Numbered from the stretch's first letter, positions 27,057 through 36,496 are shown. The stretch: DNA of 64,000 bases from Limnohabitans radicicola (GCF_014837235.1 NZ_JACYFT010000001.1:1377688-1441687); one strand, 5' to 3'. Made by a program: numbers and translations. Notes: generated by a model not told the origin, from the sequence alone.

Positions 27057-27202
27057 AGGGGCCGTGCCTGCTGTGTCACCCGCATTGGCATCCCGTTCGG
27101 CCTCCAGCTCACGGGCATCGCATGGGCACCTGTGGGCAAGACCATCGTCTCGCAAGACGTGGTGGCCGCAGCCCGCGAGGCCAATGCACGGGCGCAGGTC
27201 CC

Positions 27203-28204
27203 TCAAATCCCTTCGGGTTGGATCTTGGCGCGGGCAATCACCGGTTTCCAGCGCGCCTGCTCTTGCTTGATGAAGGCATCGAACTCGGCGCGTGTGTTGC
27301 CCACGGCCAGCGCCGTGTCCTGGCTGAGCTTGTCGGCCACCACCTTGCCGCGTGCGGCTTTGATGGCTTCGGCTTCGAGCCGATCAATGTGGGCTTTGGG
27401 CCAGCTGCTGGGGGCCATCAGGCCATACCACTGCGTCATCTCGAAGCCTTTGTAACCCTGCTCGGCCACAGTGGGCACGTCGGGCAACTGGGGCAGGCGC
27501 GTGCTGGTGCCTGTGGCAATGCAGCGCAGGCGGCCCGCCTTGATGAATTGCAGCAGGGCCGGAGCGCCCACGGCGGCCGCTTGCAGGCGCCCTGCCATCA
27601 GGTCGGTCAGCATCGGACCCGTGCCCCGGTAAGGGACGTGCAGCATGAAGGTGTCGGTCGCCATCTTCAGGTACTCGAACGCGAGGTGGCCTGCGCTGCC
27701 GTTGCCTGCCGAGCCATAGTTCAGCTGCCCGGGGCGCGCTTTGGCGTAGGCGACAAACTCCTTGAGGTTTTTCACCGGCAAGTCGGGGTGCACGACGTAC
27801 AGGCTGGGCACTTTGGACACGAGCGTGATGGGCACGAAGTCCTTGTTCGCGTCGTAGGCCAGCTTGGGGAAGATGTAGGGGTTCACGGCCAGCGTGCCGA
27901 TGTGGCCCAGGATGAGGGTGTGCTCGTCGCTCGAATGGGCGACTTCCTGCATGGCGATGTTGCCCGCAGCCCCGGGTTTGTTGTCGACGAACACGTTCTG
28001 CCCCAGGCTTTTGGCCATCTCGCCCGCCACGGCGCGCGCCACGATCTCGGAGCTGCCACCTGGTGCAAAGGGCACCACCAGACGCAGCGGTTTGCTCGGC
28101 CAGGTGCTTTGGGCCTGTGCCAGCCCGGTGCCCATGGCCAGGCCCGTGACCGCGGTGTGGGTCAGCCAATCTCGGCGGGTGAGTGCAGGGTGGGTTGTCG
28201 GCAT
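27203..28204 (-). CDS. Bug/TctC family periplasmic binding receptor
   Basis: A 333-residue solute-binding protein. Its N-terminus begins MPTTHPALTRRDWLTHTAVTG, so a twin-arginine-like pair precedes the hydrophobic core and export may be by Tat. Conserved PFAPGGSSEI, NKPGAAGN and HVPYRGTGP segments are present. AGGAG precedes the ATG at 28204. No enzyme gene shares its operon, so the ligand cannot be guessed. Confidence 0.9.
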   Translation of the reverse strand: MPTTHPALTRRDWLTHTAVTGLAMGTGLAQAQSTWPSKPLRLVVPFAPGGSSEIVARAVAGEMAKSLGQNVFVDNKPGAAGNIAMQEVAHSSDEHTLILGHIGTLAVNPYIFPKLAYDANKDFVPITLVSKVPSLYVVHPDLPVKNLKEFVAYAKARPGQLNYGSAGNGSAGHLAFEYLKMATDTFMLHVPYRGTGPMLTDLMAGRLQAAAVGAPALLQFIKAGRLRCIATGTSTRLPQLPDVPTVAEQGYKGFEMTQWYGLMAPSSWPKAHIDRLEAEAIKAARGKVVADKLSQDTALAVGNTRAEFDAFIKQEQARWKPVIARAKIQPEGI

Positions 28205-28295
28205 GTCAGGGCTCCTGTGTAAGGGGAGCATTTTGCCGCATGGCGTGCCGGTTCATGGCGGCCGGCTTGTACGTCATTGGTGAGTCTTTGGTGCG

Positions 28296-29528
28296 TTACT
28301 GGCGCTCACGCGGTGCCCAGGCCAGAAAAAACAGCCACGACGCGAAGGAGCAGACGCCCAGAGTGCCAAATGTCCATTGGTACGCGCTGACGAGCGAGAA
28401 GCCATGGTCCTGGAGGGTGTCGATGCAGTAACCGATGGACCCTTGGATGGTGAAGACGCCAGTGAAGATGACCAGGTTGTAGGAAGACAAGGCCCTGCCC
28501 GCCAATTGCGCAGGAAATGACAGGCCGATCAACGACTGGCTCATGGACACGAAGGTGCTGCAGACGCAAAACAGGGTCAGCATGACGGGAATCCATGACG
28601 GTGTGGAGGGGCCTTGAAGCACCAGCCACGCCATGGTGAGGTGGGTGCTGGGGGTGCCCCAGGTGATCAAGCGTTCGACAGTGACACCATGGCGGTGCAG
28701 CTCGGGCGTGATCCAGCCCCAGATCCAGAAACTCAGCAGCATGGTCAGGTTGATGCTGAAGAGGCCAGCCGCCGATTCCGCAGGGGTCCAGCCACCCACC
28801 TCCACCATCCAGGGCGATGCCCACAGCGTCTGGATGGCGACCAACCCACCAAAACCAAAAAATCCCAGCGGTGCCACTCGCCAGAATTTGCGGTTTTTCC
28901 AGATGCTCAGGTAGCTCGCTTTGGTTGTCACATGCCTTTGTGTGGCTGTCCATGGCGGCAGGCAAGCGTAGATGCACACCATGACCAGCAGCAGGCTGGC
29001 CGCTATTGCCGTGAACAACTGACGCCACCCCTAGGAGGTCACCAGCCACTGAACTGGCAAGGTGGCAAACAGCATGCCGACCGAGCCGACCATCAGCATC
29101 CAGGCGTTGGCCCTCAGTTGATCGTTGGTGTCGAACCAGTTGCGGTAGCCGGTCAGTGCACCCATCAGGCAGGCGCTGACCCCTGCGCCGCACAGCACGC
29201 GGGCAAGCAGCAAGCCGGTGAAGCTGTCTGCCACGGCAAAGCCCACGCACCCGATCACCGCCAGAGCCAGCAAGATGAGCAGCACCGTGCGGGGCCCGTG
29301 CCGATCGAGCCAGGACCCGAGCGGGATTTGCATCAGGGCAAAACCGAAGAAATAACCGCTGCCCAGCAAACCCAGGTCGTGGGCGTGCAAGCCCAGCTCA
29401 GCGCTCAATGTGGGTGCCAGCGTGGCCGTGATGGCCCGGATCAGGGTGGAAAAGAAGTGCGCGAACGCCAAGGCCAAAAAAACCGACGCCATTCGGGTGG
29501 GCGTCATGGACTGCGGGGTTGTATTCAC
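28296..29528 (-). pseudogene. MFS transporter interrupted by an in-frame amber codon
   Basis: Both halves of an MFS permease lie in one reading frame, separated only by TAG at 29031-29033. The upstream half has about 165 residues with helices 1-5, ending QWLVTS. It continues after the stop as GWRQLFTAIAAS, the expected MFS continuation, for about 245 more residues. No frameshift is needed. The gene is therefore disabled by one nonsense change, unless a suppressor or sequencing error is involved. The start is GTG 29528 or ATG 29507. Confidence 0.85.
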
Positions 29529-29726
29529 GGTCTTGGATGCGGTAATGCTCGGGTGTCCGGTGGTGAGGCCGTGTCAGGGTGTTTTCTGTTATTTGGTATT
29601 AAAGTTTCAATCTTAATTCAATTAAAACACTTTTAAACGATAATGAAGCCTGGTGTTGCAAGGGCGCCGTCTTGTCCTTTGCCGCCGTGACCCCTCAGCT
29701 TTAGCCGCGTGACGTTTCGTTGATCC

Positions 29727-32408
29727 ATGAAGTACTTCAGCATCAGGCTTCAATTGGCCTTGAGCGCGATTGCGCTGGGCATCCTGCTTTTGCTGGCGCA
29801 GCTGGGCATTCAGTTCTATGTGCTGCGCGCCGACATCGTTCAGCGGATCGAGCGGCATGAATTCAGGCAGCTGACGGACTTTGCCGAGTACCTGGACGAA
29901 AAGCTGGAGGAGAGCATGGACATGCTCACCAGCATTGCGCCCAACATCAGTGCGCAGCCGCTGAACGACCCGCAGGCCCTGCAAACAGCCCTGCAGCGTG
30001 AGAGTGCCCTGCTCACGGTGTTTGATGACCTCTATGTGTTCGATGCCAAGGGCGTGTTGCTGGTGGACTGGCCGGTCAAGCCCGGCAGGCGGATGCTGGA
30101 CATGTCGGGGCGCGATTACATCCAGGAGGTGATCAAGACCCATCGAACGGTCATTTCCAAACCCATTTGGGGCAAGGCCACACGGCAGCCCATTGTGGTG
30201 GTGGCTGCGCCGATCCTGGATGGACAGAACCGCCTGCTGGGCATCGTGGGCGGGGTGCTGAACCTCTACAAACCCAATTTGCTCGGCACCATTGCCACCA
30301 AGAAAAATGGTGCCACCGGCTACTACTACCTGGTGACCAATGACCGGGTGCGCATCGCGCACCCAGACCCGTCACTGATCCTCAAAGCGGTGCCGCCCAA
30401 CAGCATCAACCTCCCGTTTGAAGCCGCGATGGAGGGATTTGAGGGCACCAAAGAAGGCCAGACCACGCGAGGTCTGCGGGCCTTGTTCACGTTCAAAAAG
30501 CTCAAGACCACCGACTGGATCGTGGGCTCGGTGATCCCCACCGAAGAAGCGTTTGCCCCGATCACTTACCTCTACCACCGCATGTTGCTGGTCACCTTGT
30601 TGTTGCTGGGCGCGGTGATTCCTTTGCTGTGGATATTTGCGGCGCGTCTGGTGCGGCCTTTGGGGCAGCTGGCGCAGGCCATGCACAACACCGCGGCGCG
30701 GATGCGCGACGGCAAGCCGGTGACGCCCATCCCTGAGCTCGGAAGCCAGGAAATCCACACGGTGGTGCAGGCCTTCAACGAATTCATGGCGGCGCGTTTG
30801 CGGGCCGAGTGTTTGCTGGCACAAGCGCGCGATGAAGCGCAGGCGGCCAATGCGTCCAAGAGCAACTTTCTGGCGAACATGAGCCATGAAATCCGCACGC
30901 CAATGAATGGCATTTTGGGCATGACCGAGTTGTGCCTGCAAACACGCACGACCGACGAGCAGCGCAGCTACCTGGAGATGGTGGAGACCTCTGCCAAGTC
31001 CTTGCTGTCGGTGATCAATGACATCCTGGACTTTTCCAAGATCGAGGCACGCAAGCTGGACCTGGACCCGCATGAGTTCTCGGTGCACAGCCTGGTGCGG
31101 CAGTCAACACGGGCGCTGTCGCTGCGGGCCGTGGAAAAGGAGCTGGAGCTGATTTGCGACATCGCCGCTGATGTGCCTGAACTGGTGGTGGGCGATGCCC
31201 TGCGCCTGCAACAGGTGCTGACGAATTTGCTGGGCAATGCGATCAAGTTCACGGCGCAAGGCGAGGTCGTGTTGTCGGTGGAACGCTTGCCATCGCCACC
31301 AACACCCGACGGCGTTTGGTTGAAGTTCCAGATCAAGGACACCGGGATCGGCATTTCCGAAGACAAGCAGGCGCTGATCTTTGACATCTTCACCCAGGCC
31401 GATTCGAGCACGGCGCGCAGATTTGGGGGGTCGGGCCTGGGCCTGGCCATCAGCCGCAGCCTGGTGGAGATGATGGGCGGCCAGATCGATGTGAAAAGTG
31501 AACTGGGACAGGGCAGCACCTTCAGTTTCACCACCCATCTGGGACACGCGAGCGCCGTGCCGGTGGTTCGGGGCGAGCTCAGTGGGCACTTGCTTGGCCA
31601 AACGGTTCTGGTGGTCGATGACAACGCCAGCAGCCGCCAGATCCTGGCGCGCAACCTGACATCGGCGGGGCTGCACGCGGTCGTTTGTGACAGCGCAGCG
31701 CAGGCGCTGCACTCACCGCAACTGCTGCATGCGCATTACGCCCTGATCGATGTGGGCTTGCCTGACATCGACGGTTACGCCTTGGTGACCGAGCTGCGCA
31801 AAACACGCACGGCAGCGCAAATGACGATCATCATGATGGGCGCACTCAGCGAGCAAACGCCTCAAGAGTTGCTGCAGTCGCATGACATCCAGGGGTTCCT
31901 GGTCAAGCCTATCGACTTGCACGAGCTGGTGGCCATCCTCAACCGCTGGTCAAGGACCCATGTGCAACTGCCGCCGACCGATGACGCGCCATCGCAGGAG
32001 CAGTGGTCTGCGTTGTCCGCCAAGGTGCTGCTGGCAGAAGACACGCCGATCAACCAGACCCTGGCGACCATCATCCTCACCCGCATGGGTTGTGAGGTCA
32101 CCGTGGCCAACAACGGACGCGAAGCCGTGGAGGCGTTTGCAGGCGGGGTATTCGATCTGGTGCTGATGGACATCCAGATGCCCGAGATGGGCGGCATCGA
32201 GGCGACGCAGGCGATCCGCGACATGGAGCGGCGCCTGGCGCGCAGGCCAACGCCCATCATCGCCGTCACCGCGAACGCCCTCAAGGGCGACCGCGAGCGC
32301 TATCTGGATGCGGGCATGAACGGCTATGTGTCCAAACCGATTTCGGTGGAGGCCCTCAAGTCCGAAATCCAGCGCCTGTTGCGCGATGGCGTGGTGGCCG
32401 CGCGTTGA
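29727..32408 (+). CDS. Hybrid sensor histidine kinase (dCache-HAMP-HisKA-HATPase-REC-REC)
   Basis: An 893-residue inner-membrane signalling protein. TM1 (about 8-30) and TM2 (about 288-310) bracket a periplasmic dCache-type sensor with the RDYIQEV motif. A HAMP region is followed by HisKA with phospho-acceptor His387 (NMSHEIRTPMNG), an ATPase domain (DTGIGI, GSGLGLAI), and two receiver domains with Asp675 (ALIDVGLPD) and Asp815 (VLMDIQMPE). There is no HPt domain and no response regulator gene next to it. An AT-rich 200-base promoter region precedes it. Confidence 0.93.
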   Translation: MKYFSIRLQLALSAIALGILLLLAQLGIQFYVLRADIVQRIERHEFRQLTDFAEYLDEKLEESMDMLTSIAPNISAQPLNDPQALQTALQRESALLTVFDDLYVFDAKGVLLVDWPVKPGRRMLDMSGRDYIQEVIKTHRTVISKPIWGKATRQPIVVVAAPILDGQNRLLGIVGGVLNLYKPNLLGTIATKKNGATGYYYLVTNDRVRIAHPDPSLILKAVPPNSINLPFEAAMEGFEGTKEGQTTRGLRALFTFKKLKTTDWIVGSVIPTEEAFAPITYLYHRMLLVTLLLLGAVIPLLWIFAARLVRPLGQLAQAMHNTAARMRDGKPVTPIPELGSQEIHTVVQAFNEFMAARLRAECLLAQARDEAQAANASKSNFLANMSHEIRTPMNGILGMTELCLQTRTTDEQRSYLEMVETSAKSLLSVINDILDFSKIEARKLDLDPHEFSVHSLVRQSTRALSLRAVEKELELICDIAADVPELVVGDALRLQQVLTNLLGNAIKFTAQGEVVLSVERLPSPPTPDGVWLKFQIKDTGIGISEDKQALIFDIFTQADSSTARRFGGSGLGLAISRSLVEMMGGQIDVKSELGQGSTFSFTTHLGHASAVPVVRGELSGHLLGQTVLVVDDNASSRQILARNLTSAGLHAVVCDSAAQALHSPQLLHAHYALIDVGLPDIDGYALVTELRKTRTAAQMTIIMMGALSEQTPQELLQSHDIQGFLVKPIDLHELVAILNRWSRTHVQLPPTDDAPSQEQWSALSAKVLLAEDTPINQTLATIILTRMGCEVTVANNGREAVEAFAGGVFDLVLMDIQMPEMGGIEATQAIRDMERRLARRPTPIIAVTANALKGDRERYLDAGMNGYVSKPISVEALKSEIQRLLRDGVVAAR

Positions 32409-32432
32409 AGACAAGATGCATGACCTGGTTGT

Positions 32433-33320
32433 TCATGGCACTTGCAGCGCCTGGGCCAGGTGCTCGATCAGTGCGCTCACCCTGTGTGGGATGTAGCGGT
32501 TGCTCGGCAGCACCGCATAAATGCCCAGTGGCGCGATCTCGAAGTCCTGCAGCACGGACTTGATCCGGCCCTGTGCCAGATAGGGCGCTGCGATGAAATC
32601 CGGCTGTCGCGTGATGCCCATGCCGCGCGCCGCCGCCTCGGTCAGGGCGCTGCCGTTGTTGGCCACGATGCGCCCGCGTACCGGCACTTGCAGACCCTGT
32701 GCGCCTTCGCGGTAGGCCCATTGTGTGGTGGCGCTGTCGCTGGCGTAAATGAGGCAGTCGTGGTGCCGCAGTTCACTGGGGTGACGTGGCTCGCCGTGTT
32801 GCGCCAGGTAGCCGGGCGAAGCCAGGGTGAGCAGCTGGCACTCACCCAATTTGCGCACGATGTCGCCGGGCTGCAGTTCTGCCGTGATGCGGATCGACAG
32901 GTCCAGCCCCTCTTCGATCAGGTTGGCGCGCTGGTCAGACAGGTCCATGATCAATTCGATGAAGGGCTGGTCGCGTGCAAAGTCCAACAGTGCCGGCATC
33001 AGTTCCTGCAGCCCATAAGACAGCGGCAGACCCAGCCGGATGCGCCCCCGTGGCACGGTTTTCTCTTCGGCCAGGCTCGATTCGGCAGCGTCCACCATGT
33101 TCAGGATCACGCGGCATTTTTCGAGGTAAGCCGAGCCGGCGGCTGTCAGCGCCAGGCTGCGGGTGCTGCGGGTGATCAGCTTGGTGCCCAGGTGTTTTTC
33201 AAGCGCCGCGATCTGGCGCGTCACCACCGAACGGGCGACTTGCAGCTGGTTGGCCACGGCAATGAAGCTGCCGGCCTCGGCCACCCGCACAAAGGTTTGC
33301 ATCGCATCGAGTTTGTCCAT
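32433..33320 (-). CDS. LysR family transcriptional regulator
   Basis: A 295-residue regulator with an N-terminal winged HTH (FVRVAEAGSFIAVANQL, VTRQIAALEKHLG) and a C-terminal effector domain of the CrgA-like group. It is divergent from the ygiD-like dioxygenase gene 75 bases away, which it probably controls. The start at 33320 begins the conserved HTH. A perfect 7-bp inverted repeat overlaps this start. Confidence 0.92.
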   Translation of the reverse strand: MDKLDAMQTFVRVAEAGSFIAVANQLQVARSVVTRQIAALEKHLGTKLITRSTRSLALTAAGSAYLEKCRVILNMVDAAESSLAEEKTVPRGRIRLGLPLSYGLQELMPALLDFARDQPFIELIMDLSDQRANLIEEGLDLSIRITAELQPGDIVRKLGECQLLTLASPGYLAQHGEPRHPSELRHHDCLIYASDSATTQWAYREGAQGLQVPVRGRIVANNGSALTEAAARGMGITRQPDFIAAPYLAQGRIKSVLQDFEIAPLGIYAVLPSNRYIPHRVSALIEHLAQALQVP

Positions 33321-33340
33321 TGTTGCTGATTGTGCAACAA
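33320..33340. promoter_or_regulatory. Candidate LysR operator
   Basis: TTGTTGC and GCAACAA form a perfect inverted repeat with a 7-base spacer. It fits the LysR T-N11-A pattern and lies between the divergent lysR and ygiD-like genes, touching the lysR start codon, as expected for autorepression. Confidence 0.6.
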
Positions 33341-33395
33341 ACTTGTTGTGATTGGATGGTTTTTCTATCTGATCTGGCGGCCTACAGTTCACGCC

Positions 33396-34184
33396 ATGAA
33401 CACCAACCGCTCCGTCCTTTTTGTGCCCCATGGCTCACCGATGTTTGCGCTGCAACCGGGCGCGGCCGGCACGGCCATGACCGATGTGGTGGGCCAGCTG
33501 CCCACGCCCCGCGCCATCGTGGTCGTCAGCCCGCACTGGGAAACCAGCGTGCCCACCGTGGGCACCGCCACCCGGCTGGAGACCCTCCACGACTTTGGCG
33601 GTTTTGACCCGCGTTTGTTCCAGATCCAGTACCCGGCCACCGGCTGCCCTGAAGCGGCCCAGCACGTCGTGGCGGCCCTGCAGGCCGCCGGTTTGCCCGT
33701 GGCCACCGACGCCACACGCGGCCTGGACCACGGTGCCTGGGTGCCGCTGCGCCAGATGTTCCCCGATGCCGATGTGCCCGTGGTGCCGCTGTCTGTGCAG
33801 CACCATGGCGGCCCGCAGCACGCCTACCGTGTGGGCCAGGCGCTGGCCCCTCTGGCCGAGCAGGGTTTCCTGATCGTGGCTTCGGGCAACGTCACGCACA
33901 ACCTGCGCGACTGGCAGATCATCAGCATGACCGGCCAGCCCACGCCCGACTATGTGCAGCAGTTCGCCGACTGGGTGCACGCGCAGATGGTCGGGGGGCA
34001 CACCGATGCGCTGCTGAACTACCGCCAGACCCAAAGTGCCGGCAGCCGGGCCCACCCGCGCGACGAGCATTTGCTGCCCTTGTTCACCGCATTGGGCGCA
34101 GCCGGTGCCAATGCCCGGCCGGAAGCGTTTTACCGTGGCATCTACGACCATGTGATCGCCATGGACGGGTACGCCTTCATTTGA
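33396..34184 (+). CDS. ygiD: DODA-type extradiol dioxygenase (YgiD family)
   Basis: A 262-residue class III extradiol ring-cleavage-fold protein. Metal-ligand histidines occur in VPHGSP, VSPHWETS and GLDHGAWVPL, with a further His in NVTHNLRDW. YgiD of E. coli cleaves 4,5-DOPA, but the natural substrate is unknown. The start at 33396 begins the conserved VLFVPHGSP region. It heads a probable operon with cytochrome b561 and two yceI genes and is divergent from a LysR gene. Confidence 0.9.
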   Translation: MNTNRSVLFVPHGSPMFALQPGAAGTAMTDVVGQLPTPRAIVVVSPHWETSVPTVGTATRLETLHDFGGFDPRLFQIQYPATGCPEAAQHVVAALQAAGLPVATDATRGLDHGAWVPLRQMFPDADVPVVPLSVQHHGGPQHAYRVGQALAPLAEQGFLIVASGNVTHNLRDWQIISMTGQPTPDYVQQFADWVHAQMVGGHTDALLNYRQTQSAGSRAHPRDEHLLPLFTALGAAGANARPEAFYRGIYDHVIAMDGYAFI

Positions 34185-34212
34185 GTGTGTGGGACTGATC
34201 CAGGGAGAAAAA

Positions 34213-34734
34213 ATGAACACAACCTATACCCCCGTCGCCAAAGGCCTGCACTGGCTGATGGCCGTGATGATCATTGGCCTGTTTGTGCTGGGCGTTTACA
34301 TGCACGAGCTGCCGCTGTCGCCTGAAAAGCTGCAGTTGTATTCGTGGCACAAATGGGCTGGCGTGACCGTGTTCCTGCTGGTCTGGCTGCGCCTGGCCTG
34401 GCGTGTGACGCACCGCCCGCCCGCCTTGCCGCCAGGCATGTCGCCCTTCATGCGCCTGGCGGCCCACGCCGGTCATGCGGCCTTGTACGGTCTGATGATC
34501 GTCATCCCGCTCAGCGGCTGGCTCATGAGCTCGGCCAAGGGCGTGCAAACGGTGTGGTTCGGCGTGCTGCCCATCCCCGACCTGATCGGGCGTGACAAGG
34601 CCCTGGGCGACCTGCTCAAGGAAATGCACGAGGCCCTCAACTGGCTGCTGATGCTGACCCTCGCGGGCCACGTGGCCGCGGCCCTGTGGCACCACTTTGT
34701 TTTGAAAGACGACACCCTGCGCCGCATGCGCTGA
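34213..34734 (+). CDS. Cytochrome b561
   Basis: A 173-residue inner-membrane dihaem cytochrome with four helices. Haem-ligand histidines lie in AKGLHWLMA, YSWHKWAG, AHAGHAALYG and LAGHVAAALWHH. It passes electrons between quinol and unknown partners. A GGGAGAAAA ribosome site precedes ATG 34213. The yceI genes follow after 11 bases, the same pairing as yceJ-yceI in E. coli. Confidence 0.93.
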   Translation: MNTTYTPVAKGLHWLMAVMIIGLFVLGVYMHELPLSPEKLQLYSWHKWAGVTVFLLVWLRLAWRVTHRPPALPPGMSPFMRLAAHAGHAALYGLMIVIPLSGWLMSSAKGVQTVWFGVLPIPDLIGRDKALGDLLKEMHEALNWLLMLTLAGHVAAALWHHFVLKDDTLRRMR

Positions 34735-34745
34735 GGAGAAACACC

Positions 34746-35288
34746 ATGAAACACCTCATCACCCTCCTGGCGCTCAGCGCCCTTGCACTGAGCAGCGCCC
34801 ACGCTGCCTCCTACTCGGCCGTGGCCCCCGAAAAAAGCACCATCACCTTCAGCTACAAACAGATGGGTGTGGCCATGGATGGCAAGTTCAGGAAGTTCAG
34901 CGCACAAGTGGGCCTGGACACCACCAAGCTGGACAAAGCCAAGGGCAGCATCGACATCGACCTGGCCAGCATCGACACCGGCTCCAGCGAGGCGGACCAG
35001 GAAGTGGTCGGCAAGGCCTGGTTCAACGTGGCCGCGCACCCCAAGGCCAGCTTTGTGCTCAAGGGCCTCAAGGCCAGCGGTGCCAACCAGTACGAAGCCA
35101 CAGGCCAGCTGACCATCAAGGGCCAGACGCGTGAATTGCATGCCCCCCTCAAGCTCACGCCGCAGGGTCAACTCACCGGCAGCTTCGTGCTCAAGCGGGC
35201 TGACTTTGGCATCGGCGAAGGCATGTGGGCCAAGTTCGATGTCGTGGCCAACGAGATCACCGTGAATTTCAACCTCAACCTCAAATGA
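34746..35288 (+). CDS. YceI family periplasmic protein, copy 1
   Basis: A 180-residue secreted lipocalin-like protein. The signal peptide (1-21) ends SSAHAASYS. The domain shows ITFSYKQMGV, GSIDIDLASIDTG and LTIKGQTREL. Related proteins bind polyisoprenoids such as ubiquinone. It sits 11 bases behind cytochrome b561, suggesting a shared quinone-related role. Confidence 0.92.
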   Translation: MKHLITLLALSALALSSAHAASYSAVAPEKSTITFSYKQMGVAMDGKFRKFSAQVGLDTTKLDKAKGSIDIDLASIDTGSSEADQEVVGKAWFNVAAHPKASFVLKGLKASGANQYEATGQLTIKGQTRELHAPLKLTPQGQLTGSFVLKRADFGIGEGMWAKFDVVANEITVNFNLNLK

Positions 35289-35308
35289 TTTTTCAACCTG
35301 GAGTCTTC

Positions 35309-35887
35309 ATGAAATCCTTCAAGCAACTGTCCCTCGCCACCGCCCTGTTCGCCGCCCTGGCCGGCAGCGCCATCGCCGCCCCCGTGACCTACGGCGTGGA
35401 CGGCAGCCACACCTTCCCGCGTTTCTCGTATTCGCACTTCGGTTACTCCACCCAGCTGAGCAGCTTCAAGAACACCACCGGCAAGGTCGTGTTTGACGCC
35501 GAAGCCAAGACCGGCAGCGTGGACATCACCATCGACATGAAAGCGGTCAACACCGGCTTTGAAGTGTTTGACGGTCACCTGCAAGGCGAGGACTTCTTCG
35601 ACACCGCCAAGTTCCCCACCGCCACTTTCAAGTCCACCAAAGTGGTGTTCGAGGGTGACAAGCCCAAGACCGTGGAAGGCAACCTGACCATCAAGGGCGT
35701 GACCAAGCCCGTGACCCTGACGGTGACCGGCTTCCAGGCCATGCCGCACCCGATGATGAAGAAGCCCGCCATCGGCGCCAACGCTTTCACCACCATCAAG
35801 CGCTCCGAGTTCAACGCCGGCAAGTACGTGCCTTATGTGGGTGATGAGGTGCGCATCGACATCGCACTGGAAGCCATTGCCCAGTGA
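35309..35887 (+). CDS. YceI family periplasmic protein, copy 2
   Basis: A 192-residue secreted YceI protein, signal peptide 1-24 (GSAIAAPVTYG). It has the canonical DGSHTFPRFSYSHFGYS start of the fold and LTIKGVTKPVTLTVTG. It is closer to E. coli YceI than copy 1 and follows it by 20 bases. The two copies differ clearly in sequence, so they are paralogues rather than a recent duplication. A terminator follows. Confidence 0.93.
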   Translation: MKSFKQLSLATALFAALAGSAIAAPVTYGVDGSHTFPRFSYSHFGYSTQLSSFKNTTGKVVFDAEAKTGSVDITIDMKAVNTGFEVFDGHLQGEDFFDTAKFPTATFKSTKVVFEGDKPKTVEGNLTIKGVTKPVTLTVTGFQAMPHPMMKKPAIGANAFTTIKRSEFNAGKYVPYVGDEVRIDIALEAIAQ

Positions 35888-35908
35888 TGCGAGGGGCGTG
35901 AGCACCCG

Positions 35909-35937
35909 GCCTGACCTTCACCGGTCAGGCTTTTTTT
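35909..35937 (+). terminator. Terminator of the ygiD-cyt b561-yceI operon
   Basis: GCCTGACC and GGTCAGGC form an 8-bp perfect stem with a 6-base loop, followed by seven T residues. Confidence 0.93.
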
Positions 35938-35942
35938 GCGCC

Positions 35943-35970
35943 AAAAAAATGCGCCCCGGGCGGGGCGCAT
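35943..35970 (-). terminator. Leftward terminator downstream of uspA
   Basis: Read on the minus strand, ATGCGCCCCG and GGGGCGCAT form a strong stem followed by a T tract. It ends uspA transcription, and also any short RNA starting at the LexA box 50 bases upstream. Confidence 0.9.
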
Positions 35971-36000
35971 GAAGGGAAAGTCAGGCAACTGCAAAAAGCC

Positions 36001-36033
36001 ATGACAGCGCCAGTATACTGTATATATAAACAG
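36001..36033 (+). promoter_or_regulatory. Orphan LexA box with candidate rightward promoter
   Basis: CTGTATATATAAACAG (36018-36033) matches CTGT-N8-ACAG. It overlaps a promoter-like pair ATGACA (36001-36006) and TATAAA (36025-36030) with an 18-base spacer. It lies between the convergent yceI and uspA genes, so no annotated gene starts from it. Rightward transcription would be antisense to uspA. Confidence 0.7.
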
Positions 36034-36055
36034 TATTTTCGCATCCTTCACGGGT

Positions 36056-36496
36056 TCAATCGCTGCGCACCGTCAGCACGGCGGTGGGGGCCATGCGGAT
36101 GATCTGTTCTGCACCACTGCCCAGCAGCACACGGCCGACCCCGCGCCGGCCATGGGTGCCCAGCACAATCAGGTCTGCATTCCAGCTGGCGGCCTCGTCG
36201 GCCACGGTTTGTCCCAGGCGCTGGCCGGGCGTGTCGATCAGGCGCGTGTCGGCCGGGACGTTGGCGGCCTGCGCAGCCAGTACCGCCGCCTGCAGGATCT
36301 CGGTGCCGTGTTTGTGGGCGGTGGCCATCAATTCGCCGGAGTACTCGTAGCTGCTGAGGTAGCCCAGTTCGTCGATGGCGTGGACGAAGCGCACCTGGCT
36401 GTGGCCATCCTTGGCCATTTGCAGGGCATAGTCCAGCGCCTTGTTGGATGTGCTGCTGCCATCCACGGGAACCAGGATTTTCTTGAACTGGGGCAT
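36056..36496 (-). CDS. Universal stress protein, UspA family
   Basis: A 146-residue cytoplasmic protein with ILVPVDGSSTSNKAL at the start and the ATP-binding pattern GTHGRRGVGRVLLGSGAEQI, which marks the nucleotide-binding Usp subgroup. Start MPQFKK (36496) is preceded by GGAG at about 6 bases. It is monocistronic. Its 3' end faces an orphan LexA box. Confidence 0.92.
   Translation of the reverse strand: MPQFKKILVPVDGSSTSNKALDYALQMAKDGHSQVRFVHAIDELGYLSSYEYSGELMATAHKHGTEILQAAVLAAQAANVPADTRLIDTPGQRLGQTVADEAASWNADLIVLGTHGRRGVGRVLLGSGAEQIIRMAPTAVLTVRSD

Noticed and set aside
27057..27206. Longer cho gene from TTG 27206
   Set aside because: The extra 50 residues lack GIY-YIG family similarity, and the TTG overlaps the stop of the Bug gene without a ribosome site.
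34746..35887. Tandem yceI genes as a recent duplication
   Set aside because: The two proteins share only family-level motifs, so they are old paralogues.
35833..36051. 72-codon minus-strand frame spanning the orphan LexA box
   Set aside because: It runs through the LexA box and two terminator hairpins, so it is unlikely to be translated as a whole.
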